32,019 bases of DNA from an uncultured Clostridia bacterium (GTDB taxonomy: Bacteria; Bacillota; Clostridia; Oscillospirales; Acutalibacteraceae). The stretch is taken from contig CANQUV010000019.1 in assembly GCA_947627135.1 (NCBI GenBank), positions 1-32,019 of the forward strand, read 5' to 3'. The notes below the pieces were generated by a model. That model searched no databases, had not been told where the DNA came from, and saw nothing but the letters and a program-made list of their open reading frames with translations. Position numbers and translations under genes: made by a program. Positions 22,405-30,467 of the stretch are shown in pieces. The first letter of the stretch is position 1; each line of letters opens with the position of its first letter.

Positions 22405-23628
22405 TTATGTACGGTAATCTCCGTTTATTTTTACATAATCGTATGTTAAATCACAACCGTATGCCTCTGCCTGACCGCTGCCGTCGTTTAAATTTACTAA
22501 AATTTCAATTTCTTTCTCAAGCAGGATTTCTTTCGCTTTTTCTTCTGAAAATTCAATACATAAACCGTTTTTGCAGACTTCGATTTTTCCTTTTTCAGAT
22601 TTATAAAAAACATCTGTTTTATTAACGTCAACATCCATACCGCTGTAACCTATTGCACAAAGTATTCTGCCGCAGTTTGCATCTGCACCGAATATCGCTG
22701 CCTTTACAAGGCTTGAGCAAATTATACTTTTTGCAACTCCTTTAGCGTCTGTTTTAGTTTTTGCTCCTCTTACATTACATATTAAAAGCTTTGTTGCTCC
22801 CTCTCCGTCTGAAGCAAGTCGTTTTGCAATTTCTTTAAAAAGCTTTTTCAAAGCTGAAACAAAAATTCTATAATCTTGATTTTTCTCTGTTATTTCTTTA
22901 TTTCCTGCCTTGCCTGACGCAAGAATTGCAAGCGTATCATTTGTTGAGGTATCACCGTCAACAGATACCATATTATAGCTGTCCTCTGCTGCTTCAAAAA
23001 GTGCTTCCCTTAGCATTTGTGAAGATACTGCTGCATCTGTTGTTACAAAAGAAAGCATTGTACCCATATTTATATGTATCATTCCACTGCCCTTAGCAAT
23101 TACTCCTATTGATATCTTTTTGCCGTCAATACTTATCTCTGCTGCCATCTCTTTTTTTACGGTATCTGTGGTCATAATAGCTTCTGCCGCATTTGTACCG
23201 CCTTCTTTTGTAAGGTTGCCTTTCATCATTTCTACGCCTTTAATTACAGGCTCAATCGGCAAAACCTGTCCTATTACTCCTGTTGAAGCAACAATTACAT
23301 TTTCTTCACTTACAGAAAGTGCCTTTGCGGCAATTTTGCACATTTGCTCTGCTTTTTCATAACCGTCTGCATTACAGGTATTGGCATTACCTGAATTTAC
23401 AATGACTGCCTGTGCCTTTCCGTCTTCAAGATGTTTTTGAGTAACTTTGATAGCATCTGATTTTACAAGATTTTTTGTGAAAATTGCCGCACTGTTACAG
23501 AGCGTATCGCAATAAATCAACGCTAAATCCCGTTTGGTTGTATTAGAAGCTTTTATTGAAGCACAAATACCTTGAGCTGTAAAACCTTTCGGTGCAGTTA
23601 CTCCTCCGTCTATAAATTTATAATCCAT
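22405..23628 (-). CDS. argJ: Ornithine acetyltransferase (bifunctional ArgJ type)
   Basis: Transfers acetyl from N-acetylornithine to glutamate, recycling the acetyl group. Some members also use acetyl-CoA. 407 residues. ArgJ precursors cleave themselves before a conserved Thr that becomes the nucleophile. Here the site reads KGSGMIHINMGTML, so the scissile pair is Gly189-Thr190 rather than the usual Ala-Thr, and the usual Pro after His is Ile. The oxyanion-hole region (ASTGVIGQ, 114-121) is present. The downstream TTDAAVSS and VDGDTSTNDTL motifs are intact. Start supported by AAGGATT. Presence of ArgJ implies the cyclic arginine pathway. Confidence 0.95.
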   Translation of the reverse strand: MDYKFIDGGVTAPKGFTAQGICASIKASNTTKRDLALIYCDTLCNSAAIFTKNLVKSDAIKVTQKHLEDGKAQAVIVNSGNANTCNADGYEKAEQMCKIAAKALSVSEENVIVASTGVIGQVLPIEPVIKGVEMMKGNLTKEGGTNAAEAIMTTDTVKKEMAAEISIDGKKISIGVIAKGSGMIHINMGTMLSFVTTDAAVSSQMLREALFEAAEDSYNMVSVDGDTSTNDTLAILASGKAGNKEITEKNQDYRIFVSALKKLFKEIAKRLASDGEGATKLLICNVRGAKTKTDAKGVAKSIICSSLVKAAIFGADANCGRILCAIGYSGMDVDVNKTDVFYKSEKGKIEVCKNGLCIEFSEEKAKEILLEKEIEILVNLNDGSGQAEAYGCDLTYDYVKINGDYRT

Positions 23629-23654
23629 AAAACCAATCCTTAATATAAATCAAA

Positions 23655-24692
23655 TTAAAATGCAGGAGGTATAATAGTAAGACCTGTTTTTTCATCAAGT
23701 CCGAAAATTATATTCATATTTTGAATTGCCTGACCTGCCGCACCTTTTACCATATTATCAATAGCGGCACAGGCTATAAGCTTATTTGCCCGCTTATCGT
23801 GATGAATTGAAATATCACAGTAATTTGAATATTTAATATTGTGAATATCTGCATTCATACCGTTTGGAAGAACTCTTACAAAGTATTCATCTTTATAAAA
23901 TTCTTCATAAGCATTTGTAATTTGTTCAAATGTTACACCATGTTTTATATCAGCATAAACAGTTGCAAGAATACCCCTGTTTACCGGAAGCAAATGAGGT
24001 ACAAATGTAACGGTGACTTTTTTGCCTGCTAATTTTGACAGTGTCTGTTCTATTTCAGGAGTATGCCTGTGTGAGGCTACCTTATAAGCGTGAAAACCCT
24101 CGTTCAGTTCGGGAAAATGATTTCCCTGACTGGGTTTTCTTCCCGCTCCCGTTACGCCGCTTTTACAGTCACAAATAATGCCCTTTGTTTCAACTAATCC
24201 TAGCTTAACGGCAGGAGCAATTGCAAGAGGCGAACAGGTTGTATAACATCCGGGGTTTGCAATAATTTTCTTGCCTTTTTTTATATTTTCTCTGAAAAGC
24301 TCCGGCAAACCGTAAACTGCCTGTTTATGTAATTCTTTATCAAGAAATTCACCATCGTACCATTCTTTATAATCTTCTTCACTTTCAAGTCGAAAATCTG
24401 CGCCTAAATCAATGAACGTTTTTTCCTTCTCAACACATACAGCCGCAAGTTCCTGTGAAAGTCCATGAGGAAGAGCAGCAAAAATCACATCGCTTTTCTC
24501 GACTACCTCTTCCTGTGTTTCACATTCCATATCATTTATATTTATATATGCAGGATAAACCTCTGAAAGCTTTTGTCCGTGAAAAGATACAGAGCTGATT
24601 GCACTGATTTCAGCCAGAGGGTGAGAGGTAATTAGTCTTACAAGCTCTGCCCCTGCATATCCTGTTGCGCCCACTATACCTACTTTAATCAT
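23655..24692 (-). CDS. argC: N-acetyl-gamma-glutamyl-phosphate reductase
   Basis: An NADPH-dependent reductase forming N-acetylglutamate semialdehyde. 345 residues. The N-terminal Rossmann motif is GIVGATGYAGAELVRL, the catalytic cysteine is in ANPGCYTTC, and the family motif GVTGAGRKPSQ is present along with HRHTPEIEQ, carrying the catalytic His. It lies 94 bases downstream of argH, a larger gap than others in the operon. That gap contains two copies of TGATTAAAAC (minus strand) but no clear promoter or terminator. Confidence 0.97.
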   Translation of the reverse strand: MIKVGIVGATGYAGAELVRLITSHPLAEISAISSVSFHGQKLSEVYPAYININDMECETQEEVVEKSDVIFAALPHGLSQELAAVCVEKEKTFIDLGADFRLESEEDYKEWYDGEFLDKELHKQAVYGLPELFRENIKKGKKIIANPGCYTTCSPLAIAPAVKLGLVETKGIICDCKSGVTGAGRKPSQGNHFPELNEGFHAYKVASHRHTPEIEQTLSKLAGKKVTVTFVPHLLPVNRGILATVYADIKHGVTFEQITNAYEEFYKDEYFVRVLPNGMNADIHNIKYSNYCDISIHHDKRANKLIACAAIDNMVKGAAGQAIQNMNIIFGLDEKTGLTIIPPAF

Positions 24693-24786
24693 TTATATCA
24701 ATCCTTTGGTAGTTTTAATCAATTATTTGACTGTAATGTTTTTTACTATTTGCTTGAACTGTTTTAATCATTTAACTGAAAGGTTT

Positions 24787-26163
24787 CTACTTTTTTTCTA
24801 ATATGTTTTTTACCCTTTGTGCCTGCGCCTTTACATTATCACTGTTAGGACCGCCTAAAACCTTTCTTTCATTTGCACACTTTTCAAGTGAAATTTCTGC
24901 ATACAACCCCTCGTCGAATACATCGCAGATTTTTTTATATTCCTCCAAAGGAAGTTCCTCCAATGTAGTTCCTTTTTCTATGCAAACAGCAACAAGTTCT
25001 CCTGTTGCTTTGTAGGCATCCCTGAAAGGTACTCCCTTTTTTGTCAAATAGTCAGCGCAGTCGGTTGCGTTTATAAAGCCGCCTGCGGCTGCCTTTCTCA
25101 TATTTTGAGTCAAAACTTTCATTGTATCTATCATTGGTGTAAATGCTGTAAGACACATCTTGACTGTATCAACTGCATCAAAAATAGCCTCTTTATCCTC
25201 CTGCATATCTTTGTTATACGCCAGAGCTATTCCTTTCATAACAGTTAACAGGGTCATGGTATCGCCGAATACTCTGCCGCTTTTTCCTCTTACCAGCTCT
25301 GCAATATCAGGATTCTTTTTCTGGGGCATTATTGATGAACCTGTTGAAAATGCGTCGTCCAGTTCAACAAATTTAAACTCCCATGAACACCACATAATAA
25401 TTTCTTCTGAAAATCTTGACAGATGTACCATAATAATCGACAAAACAGAGGCAAACTCAATGCAGTAATCTCTGTCTGATACACCGTCAAGAGAATTGTT
25501 TGTTATTCTTTCAAATCCTAATAGAGAAGCCGTTATACTTCTGTCGATAGGATAGGTTGTTCCTGCTAATGCACAGCTTCCAAGCGGCATTTCATCCATT
25601 CTTTTATAACAGTCATCAAGACGGGAAATATCTCTTAAAAACATTTCTGCATAGGCCAGAATATGATGACCGAATGTAATGGGCTGTGCCCGCTGTAAAT
25701 GTGTGTATCCGGGCATTACCGCATCACTGTATTTCTCTGCTTTAACACAGAGAACATAAACCAACTCTTCCAGCATTTTCTTAATGTTTTTTACCTCTTT
25801 TTTAAGATACAGCTTAATATCAAGGGCGACCTGATCGTTTCTGCTTCTTGATGTATGAAGTCTTTTACCGTTATCTCCCAATCTTTTTGTAAGCTCACCC
25901 TCAATAAAGGTATGAATATCTTCAGCTTCCATATCTATTTGAAGTACACCGCTGTCAATATCATTTAAAATCTGCTTTAATCCCGAAACTATTTCCTGTG
26001 CATCATCTTCTTTAATTATTCCGCATTTTCCAAGCATAGTTGCATGGGCAATACTTCCCTCGATATCTTCTTTATACATTCTGCTGTCAAAGCTTATCGA
26101 ACTGTTAAAATCGTTGGTTGTTTTAGAAAGTTCTTTCTGAAAACGTCCTTTCCAAAGCTGCAT
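24787..26163 (-). CDS. argH: Argininosuccinate lyase
   Basis: Splits argininosuccinate into arginine and fumarate, the final step. 458 residues, fumarase/aspartase superfamily. The signature loop GSSIMPQKKNPD with the catalytic serine region is present, along with HTSRSRNDQVALD and the TGYTHLQ-type PGYTHLQRAQP motif. The frame opens at a TTG at 26181, but GGGGTG is spaced correctly for the ATG at 26163, giving the usual MQLWKGRF N-terminus. Downstream of argG with a 105-base gap holding a hairpin. Confidence 0.97.
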   Translation of the reverse strand: MQLWKGRFQKELSKTTNDFNSSISFDSRMYKEDIEGSIAHATMLGKCGIIKEDDAQEIVSGLKQILNDIDSGVLQIDMEAEDIHTFIEGELTKRLGDNGKRLHTSRSRNDQVALDIKLYLKKEVKNIKKMLEELVYVLCVKAEKYSDAVMPGYTHLQRAQPITFGHHILAYAEMFLRDISRLDDCYKRMDEMPLGSCALAGTTYPIDRSITASLLGFERITNNSLDGVSDRDYCIEFASVLSIIMVHLSRFSEEIIMWCSWEFKFVELDDAFSTGSSIMPQKKNPDIAELVRGKSGRVFGDTMTLLTVMKGIALAYNKDMQEDKEAIFDAVDTVKMCLTAFTPMIDTMKVLTQNMRKAAAGGFINATDCADYLTKKGVPFRDAYKATGELVAVCIEKGTTLEELPLEEYKKICDVFDEGLYAEISLEKCANERKVLGGPNSDNVKAQAQRVKNILEKK

Positions 26164-26223
26164 ATAAACACCCCATAACAAAAAATAAGTTGTCTAAAAT
26201 AAGTTATCCAAAAAAACGGTTTG

Positions 26224-26245
26224 AGGGCAGAGTTACCTCTGCCCT
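26224..26245 (-). terminator. Hairpin between argG and argH, possible partial terminator or processing site
   Basis: AGGGCAGAG (26224-26232) pairs with CTCTGCCCT (26237-26245) around a four-base loop. On the minus strand the U-tract (TTTTTTT) begins only about seven bases after the stem, so termination may be partial. It could stabilise the argG message or lower expression of argH and the genes after it. Confidence 0.55.
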
Positions 26246-26268
26246 TAACAAAGCAAATTTTTAATCAA

Positions 26269-27492
26269 TTACTTAATAAGGCCTTTTTTAGCTCTTACCT
26301 TAATTGGAAGTCCGAACAAATTGATAAATCCTGCGCTGTCGTTCTGGTCGTAAACTTCATCCTCGTCAAATGTTGCGATTTCTTCGTCGTATAATGAATA
26401 AGGACTTGTTACTCCTGCTTCAATAATATTGCCTTTATAAAGCTTTAGCTTAACATCGCCTGTTACATACTCCTGTGTTGAATCTACAAATGCTGACATA
26501 GCCTCACGCAGCGGTGTGAACCATTTGCCGTCATATACTAAATCTGCAAAAGCATTTGAAAGATTCATCTTATAGTGTTGAGTATCCTTATCAAGGCAGA
26601 TTTCTTCCAGCTTGCTGTGAGCAGCATATAGAATTGCACCGCCGGGAGTTTCATATACACCACGAGATTTCATTCCTACAAGTCGGTTCTCTACCATATC
26701 TACAAGACCGATGCCGTTTTTGCCGCCAAGCTCGTTAAGTTTAGTAACAATTTCTACGCCGCCCATTTTAACACCGTCAACAGCAACGGGAATACCCTTT
26801 TCAAAGCTGAGTGTTACATAAGTAGGCTCATCAGGTGCCTGTTCCGGAGAAACCCCCATCTCAAGAAATCCCTCTTTATTGTACATAGGCTCATTTGCAG
26901 GGTTTTCAAGGTCAAGTCCTTCGTGGCTTAAATGCCAAATATTTTTATCTTTACTATAATTTGTTTCTTTGTTAATTTTTAGTGGAATATTCATTTTTTC
27001 TGCATATTCAATCTCTTCTTCACGGGATTTGAACTCCCATGTTCTCCAAGGAGCAATAATTTTCATATCAGGTGCATAAGCTTTTATTGCAAGTTCAAAA
27101 CGAACCTGATCGTTTCCTTTACCTGTACAGCCGTGACAGATTGCGTCTGCACCCTCCTGTTTTGCAATTTCTACAATTCTTTTTGCAATAATCGGTCTTG
27201 CAAAAGAAGTACCCAAAAGATATTTGCCCTCGTATTTTGCTCCTGCTTTAAGCGTAGGCCAAACATAATCTTCTATAAATTCTTTGTTTAAATCTTCAAT
27301 ATATAGCTTTGAAGCTCCGGTTTTAAGTGCTTTTTCTTCAAGACCTTCAAGTTCAGAAGCCTGTCCTACATTACCTGAAACTGCAACAACTTCACAGTTA
27401 TCATAATTTTCTTTTAGCCAAGGAATAATAATTGAAGTATCGAGTCCGCCTGAATATGCTAAAACTACTTTTTTAATTTTATTGTCTGCCAT
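26269..27492 (-). CDS. argG: Argininosuccinate synthase
   Basis: Joins citrulline and aspartate using ATP. 407 residues. The N-terminal PP-motif [15 protein letters not shown] binds [16 protein letters not shown] and the citrulline/aspartate-contacting segments follow in the normal order. First gene of the arg cluster, with GGAGG eight bases before the ATG. Its promoter (27535-27562) is overlapped by ArgR-like boxes, which implies repression by arginine. No argR or ahrC gene is in the window. Confidence 0.97.
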   Translation of the reverse strand: MADNKIKKVVLAYSGGLDTSIIIPWLKENYDNCEVVAVSGNVGQASELEGLEEKALKTGASKLYIEDLNKEFIEDYVWPTLKAGAKYEGKYLLGTSFARPIIAKRIVEIAKQEGADAICHGCTGKGNDQVRFELAIKAYAPDMKIIAPWRTWEFKSREEEIEYAEKMNIPLKINKETNYSKDKNIWHLSHEGLDLENPANEPMYNKEGFLEMGVSPEQAPDEPTYVTLSFEKGIPVAVDGVKMGGVEIVTKLNELGGKNGIGLVDMVENRLVGMKSRGVYETPGGAILYAAHSKLEEICLDKDTQHYKMNLSNAFADLVYDGKWFTPLREAMSAFVDSTQEYVTGDVKLKLYKGNIIEAGVTSPYSLYDEEIATFDEDEVYDQNDSAGFINLFGLPIKVRAKKGLIK

Positions 27493-27534
27493 AATAAATC
27501 CTCCAAAGTAATAATTTTATTTGTTACAATCAAT

Positions 27535-27562
27535 ATTATACACATCCTATGCAAAAAATCAA
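27535..27562 (-). promoter_or_regulatory. Promoter of argG
   Basis: On the minus strand TTGATT (27557-27562), 16 bases, TATAAT (27535-27540), with a TG one base ahead of the extended -10 position. The start codon is 43 bases downstream. The -35 is inside an ArgR-like box. Confidence 0.75.
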
Positions 27563-27584
27563 GTATTTTTTGCATAAATATTCA
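27548..27584. promoter_or_regulatory. Two ArgR/AhrC-like ARG boxes overlapping the argG promoter
   Basis: TATGCAAAAAATCA (27548-27561) and TGCATAAATATTCA (27571-27584) both resemble the ARG-box half-site pattern (TGNAT-A/T-rich-ATNCA). The second is nearly a perfect palindrome. In addition ATGCAAAAAAT (27549-27559) and ATTTTTTGCAT (27565-27575) form an exact inverted repeat. Binding here would block the -35 region. Confidence 0.65.
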
Positions 27585-27680
27585 AAATATTTTTATAAAT
27601 TTTTTGTTTATCGCTTTAAAGTCTTTAAAAAATCCGCAATTTTACTCAATTTAAGAAATTGTTATTTGTTTTATCTAAAT

Positions 27681-27705
27681 GCATATTTCAATGAATATTT
27701 TGCAT
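27681..27705. promoter_or_regulatory. Upstream auxiliary ARG-box-like sites
   Basis: TGAATATTTTGCAT (27692-27705) and a partial site ATGCATATTTCA (about 27679-27690) resemble the boxes at the promoter, about 120 bases away. This spacing would suit a looped ArgR hexamer complex, or regulation of the divergent flavin reductase-like gene. The rest of 27585-27680 is A/T-rich with nothing recognised. Confidence 0.45.
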
Positions 27706-27720
27706 ATATTTTAATTATTA

Positions 27721-27749
27721 TTGAATAATATACATTTTTATGTTACTAT
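27721..27749 (+). promoter_or_regulatory. Promoter of the flavin reductase-like gene
   Basis: TTGAAT (27721-27726), 17 bases, TACTAT (27744-27749), 44 bases before the ATG. Confidence 0.6.
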
Positions 27750-27762
27750 GTTTTTAATGAAC

Positions 27763-27776
27763 CACAATATATTGTG
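27763..27776. promoter_or_regulatory. Perfect 14-bp palindrome in the leader, possible operator
   Basis: CACAATATATTGTG is a perfect palindrome placed about 14 bases past the -10, at or just after the likely transcription start. A regulator bound there would block initiation. It does not match the Rex, PerR or Fur consensus sequences I know. Confidence 0.4.
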
Positions 27777-27793
27777 AGAAAGGATGAATTTTT

Positions 27794-28300
27794 ATGTCAT
27801 TTATTGCAATCAAACCTGAAGAAATTACAGAAAATCCATTTAAGCTCATAGGCAAAGACTGGGCACTGGTTACTGCAGGCGATAAAAAAAAGCTTAATAC
27901 CATGACCATAAGCTGGGGCGGCGTTGGTATTATGTGGGGAAAACCTGTTGCATTTACATTTATCCGTCCTCAAAGATATACAATGGAATTTTTGCAAAAA
28001 CAAAATTATTACACAATGGCTTTCTTTGACGAACAATACAGAGCTGCCTTGAATTTCTGCGGAACAAAATCCGGAAGAGATCATGATAAAATCAAGGAAA
28101 CAAACCTTACTACTTTATTTACAGATGAAGGTGTTCCTTATTTTGAAGAAGCAAAACTCGTATTTGTCTGCAAAAAAATGTACGCACAAAAATTAAACTC
28201 AGAAAGCATTATATTAAAGCCTGATATTGAAAAATGGTATAACAATGATTATCATACAATGTTTATAAGCGAAATAACAAATGTTTTTATTAAAAAGTAA
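27794..28300 (+). CDS. Flavin reductase-like (FMN-binding split barrel) protein
   Basis: A 168-residue single-domain protein of the flavin-reductase-like family, typically FMN-binding and able to pass electrons from NAD(P)H or an iron-sulfur partner. The N-terminal half (DWALVTAGDKKKLNTMTISW, then GGVGIMWGKPVAFTFIRPQR) carries the strand-loop pattern that contacts FMN phosphate, and YTMAFFDEQYRAALNFCG follows. No membrane segment. AAAGGATG precedes the ATG. Single-gene unit, divergent from the arg operon, ending in a terminator. Its partner and substrate are unknown. Confidence 0.88.
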   Translation: MSFIAIKPEEITENPFKLIGKDWALVTAGDKKKLNTMTISWGGVGIMWGKPVAFTFIRPQRYTMEFLQKQNYYTMAFFDEQYRAALNFCGTKSGRDHDKIKETNLTTLFTDEGVPYFEEAKLVFVCKKMYAQKLNSESIILKPDIEKWYNNDYHTMFISEITNVFIKK

Positions 28301-28366
28301 ATAAAACAATAAACTAATGTATATATGAAGCACTGAAACTCATAATAGCATTTATGTAAAAATTTA

Positions 28367-28400
28367 CCTCCCTCTGATCATGAGGGAGGATTTTATTTTT
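28367..28400 (+). terminator. Intrinsic terminator after the flavin reductase-like gene
   Basis: CCTCCCTC (28367-28374) pairs with GAGGGAGG (28382-28389), followed by a T-rich run to 28400. The T-run overlaps the stop codon of the convergent gene ending at 28393. Confidence 0.88.
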
Positions 28401-29340
28401 CATTACCAATTTCTTTAGCGATATTCTCTATCTCATCGCTGCTTTCTATTTTATCGCCACTTTCTTTTTTATCGCCGCTTTCTTTTTTATCGCCGCTTTC
28501 TTTTTTATCGCCGCTTTCTTTTTTATCGCCGCTTTCTTTTTTATCGCCGCTTTCTTTTTTATCACTGTTTTCTTTCTCTTTTGACTTTTTGCCCAAATTA
28601 TATAAAATACCGCCTATCACACCGAGTACAATCACAATTACTGCACCTGAAAGAAAAACTTTCAATGTATTATCCTTTTCGTCAACCTCAAGCAAATTGC
28701 CATTTTCATCATATTTATTATTTTGCTGATTTGTATTATCACCGTCGCCGTAATTTTGGGAATCGTTATCTCCGTATGAATTATTCAGGTCTCCGTCTTC
28801 TGAATCAGCGTTTCCATTAGAAGAACTTCTGCCTGTTCTGCCGTTTGAACTGTTCTCATCATCTTCTGCGTTTCCCAGATATGTAACTGAACATTTCCCG
28901 CCCGATGCGTTGATATTTTCAACCTTGCTGTTTACACAATCTAAAACAGAAAATTTTATCTCCTGATTTTTGCTCATATTTTCAGCTTTAAAATCAATAG
29001 TAAAAAGTTGCGGGACAGTTGATAAATCAACACCTTTTTCATTAAGAAAAATCAAGCTTAATTTTCCTTTTTCTTCTACTTCTTTAACAATAGTATTTTG
29101 GTCTGTTACATTAATTTTTCTATATTTAATTGAATTTCCGTCATACTCAAAAACAAATTTGACCGCTGAAAGAATTTCATTTCCCTTTCCGCTGACGGGT
29201 ATTGAAAAAATTCTGTTATTTTTTACGCTTGTATTTCCTGCATTAAATCCGACTGCTTCTGCTGCGTTTGCCGGAAGCATATAACCTGCTAATAATATTA
29301 TCGCAGCGCCAATTAATAAAATTCTTGTAAAACTTTTCAT
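28393..29340 (-). CDS. Cohesin-like surface protein with C-terminal anchor and repeat tail
   Basis: A 315-residue membrane protein. Signal peptide (1-29, ANA-A site), an extracellular beta-rich domain (about 30-155) resembling cohesin-like modules (IPVSGKGNEILSAVKFVFEYD and VPQLFTIDFKAE are typical strands), then an acidic Ser/Asn/Gly-rich linker (156-222). One transmembrane helix (226-248) follows, then a highly charged cytoplasmic tail. The tail has seven near-identical six-residue units of the type GDKKES (259-300). Type I topology, with the domain outside, is inferred. It shares one base with the stop of the SDR gene (TAATG), so the two are translationally coupled. No dockerin or cellulosome gene is seen nearby. 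Function unknown. Confidence 0.75.
   Translation of the reverse strand: MKSFTRILLIGAAIILLAGYMLPANAAEAVGFNAGNTSVKNNRIFSIPVSGKGNEILSAVKFVFEYDGNSIKYRKINVTDQNTIVKEVEEKGKLSLIFLNEKGVDLSTVPQLFTIDFKAENMSKNQEIKFSVLDCVNSKVENINASGGKCSVTYLGNAEDDENSSNGRTGRSSSNGNADSEDGDLNNSYGDNDSQNYGDGDNTNQQNNKYDENGNLLEVDEKDNTLKVFLSGAVIVIVLGVIGGILYNLGKKSKEKENSDKKESGDKKESGDKKESGDKKESGDKKESGDKKESGDKIESSDEIENIAKEIGNEK
28441..28566. repeat. 18-bp coding minisatellite, seven units
   Basis: TCGCCGCTTTCTTTTTTA-type units repeat seven times with an exact 18-base period (126 bases), encoding GDKKES repeats. The outer units differ (SDKKES, GDKIES). The period is a multiple of three, so copy-number change keeps the frame. Confidence 0.95.
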
Positions 29341-30074
29341 TATATTACAAATCCACCGTTTACTCCAATAATTTGACCAGTGATAAATTCAGCCTTTGAA
29401 GAAGCAAGAAACACCGCCGTATCTGCAATATTTTTAGGAGTTCCTAATTTTTGCAGGGGAGTTTCTTCTTTAAGTTCATTTACAGTTTTTTCGTCAAAGG
29501 AAGACATCATATCCGTCATAATAACACCGGGCGCTATACAGTTTACTCTAATTCCGCTTGGGGCAACCTCTTTTGCCAAAGACTTTGTAAGTCCGATAAC
29601 CCCTGCTTTTGCAGTACTGTAATGCACTTCACAGGAAGCTCCTACTTGTCCCCACATTGAACTGATATTGATTATAACACCGTTTTTTTTGCTTATCATG
29701 TAAGGTAGAACAAATTTACAGCAATAAAACATACTGTCAAGATTTGTTGACATTGTATTTTTCCATTCTTCAAAAGACAAATCCGTAAACAGCTTTTGTG
29801 AGGAAATGCCCGCATTGTTTATAAGAACATCAACTCCGCCAAAGCTTTCATTAACTGTATTAAACATTTTCTCAACCTGATCGTAGTCAGAAACATCACA
29901 TTTTACAGCAAACGCCGGCACCTTATAGCTTTCTAAAATAATTTTTGCAAGGTTCTCGGCTCTTTCTTTGCTTTTGTTGTAATTTATAACAACAGCATAC
30001 CCCTGTTGAGCAAAAGCAACGGCTATTGATGCACCTATCCCCCTTGAAGCACCTGTGATCAAAACAGTTTTCAT
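29340..30074 (-). CDS. SDR-family oxidoreductase (FabG-like)
   Basis: A 244-residue classical short-chain dehydrogenase/reductase. NAD(P) motif TGASRGIG (7-14), CDVSD, NNAG (about 86-89), catalytic ISS...Y-x3-K (Ser in INISSMWG, Tyr and Lys in HYSTAKAG) and PGVIMTDM are all present, and GQIIGVNGG is the usual C-terminal end. Closest in pattern to 3-oxoacyl-ACP reductase (FabG/YmfI type), but it is outside any fatty-acid cluster, so the substrate is open. AAGGTGATG precedes the ATG. The downstream membrane protein overlaps its stop codon. A TATAAT with an extended TG lies at 30103-30108 (minus strand). Confidence 0.9.
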   Translation of the reverse strand: MKTVLITGASRGIGASIAVAFAQQGYAVVINYNKSKERAENLAKIILESYKVPAFAVKCDVSDYDQVEKMFNTVNESFGGVDVLINNAGISSQKLFTDLSFEEWKNTMSTNLDSMFYCCKFVLPYMISKKNGVIINISSMWGQVGASCEVHYSTAKAGVIGLTKSLAKEVAPSGIRVNCIAPGVIMTDMMSSFDEKTVNELKEETPLQKLGTPKNIADTAVFLASSKAEFITGQIIGVNGGFVI

Positions 30075-30132
30075 AACATCACCTTAATTTTACTTTTTAA
30101 TAATTATAACAATGTTTTTATTTTCTAAATAG

Positions 30133-30357
30133 TCAATTGATTAAATCATCAAATGAAACATCAAGAATTTCTTTAATTATCTTAATTTCATCAATATATA
30201 TATGTCGCTGACCAACTTCAATTTTTGCCAGTGCACTTCGTGTGATATCGCAGCCTAACGTCTGCAATCTGGCAGAAAGCTGCTCCTGTGTAAGATTTTT
30301 CAATTCTCTATATTTACGAATATTATTACCTACATATTTTTCATAATTTAAATTCAT
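30133..30357 (-). CDS. Xre-family regulator
   Basis: A 74-residue Cro/C1-type HTH protein (ELKNLTQEQLSARLQTLG ... ITRSALAKIEVGQRH) with a short C-terminal helix. The frame begins upstream at 30402, but AGGAG sits seven bases before the ATG at 30357. Two matching operators flank its promoter region (30371-30388 and 30429-30448), so autorepression is likely. It is upstream of the SDR-cohesin-like pair on the same strand with a 58-base gap, so it may also be read through into them. Confidence 0.85.
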   Translation of the reverse strand: MNLNYEKYVGNNIRKYRELKNLTQEQLSARLQTLGCDITRSALAKIEVGQRHIYIDEIKIIKEILDVSFDDLIN

Positions 30358-30370
30358 GTTTAAACTCCTA

Positions 30371-30448
30371 TGCACTAAAACAGGTGCAAGTATTATTGTC
30401 ATTATTTTATTACGAATATTTGATCATTATGCACCTATACAGGTGCAT
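30371..30448. promoter_or_regulatory. Two 18-bp palindromic operators upstream of the Xre gene
   Basis: TGCACTAAAACAGGTGCA (30371-30388) and TGCACCTATACAGGTGCA (30430-30447) share 15 of 18 bases and the arms TGCAC/GGTGCA. Centres are 59 bases apart, with an A/T-rich promoter-like stretch between them. They are absent from the neighbouring regulator's promoter. Confidence 0.75.
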
Positions 30449-30467
30449 AAATATATATTACAAACAA

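Noticed and set aside
28441..28566. CRISPR-like or regulatory repeat
   Set aside because: The 18-base repeat is inside an intact coding frame and encodes GDKKES units.
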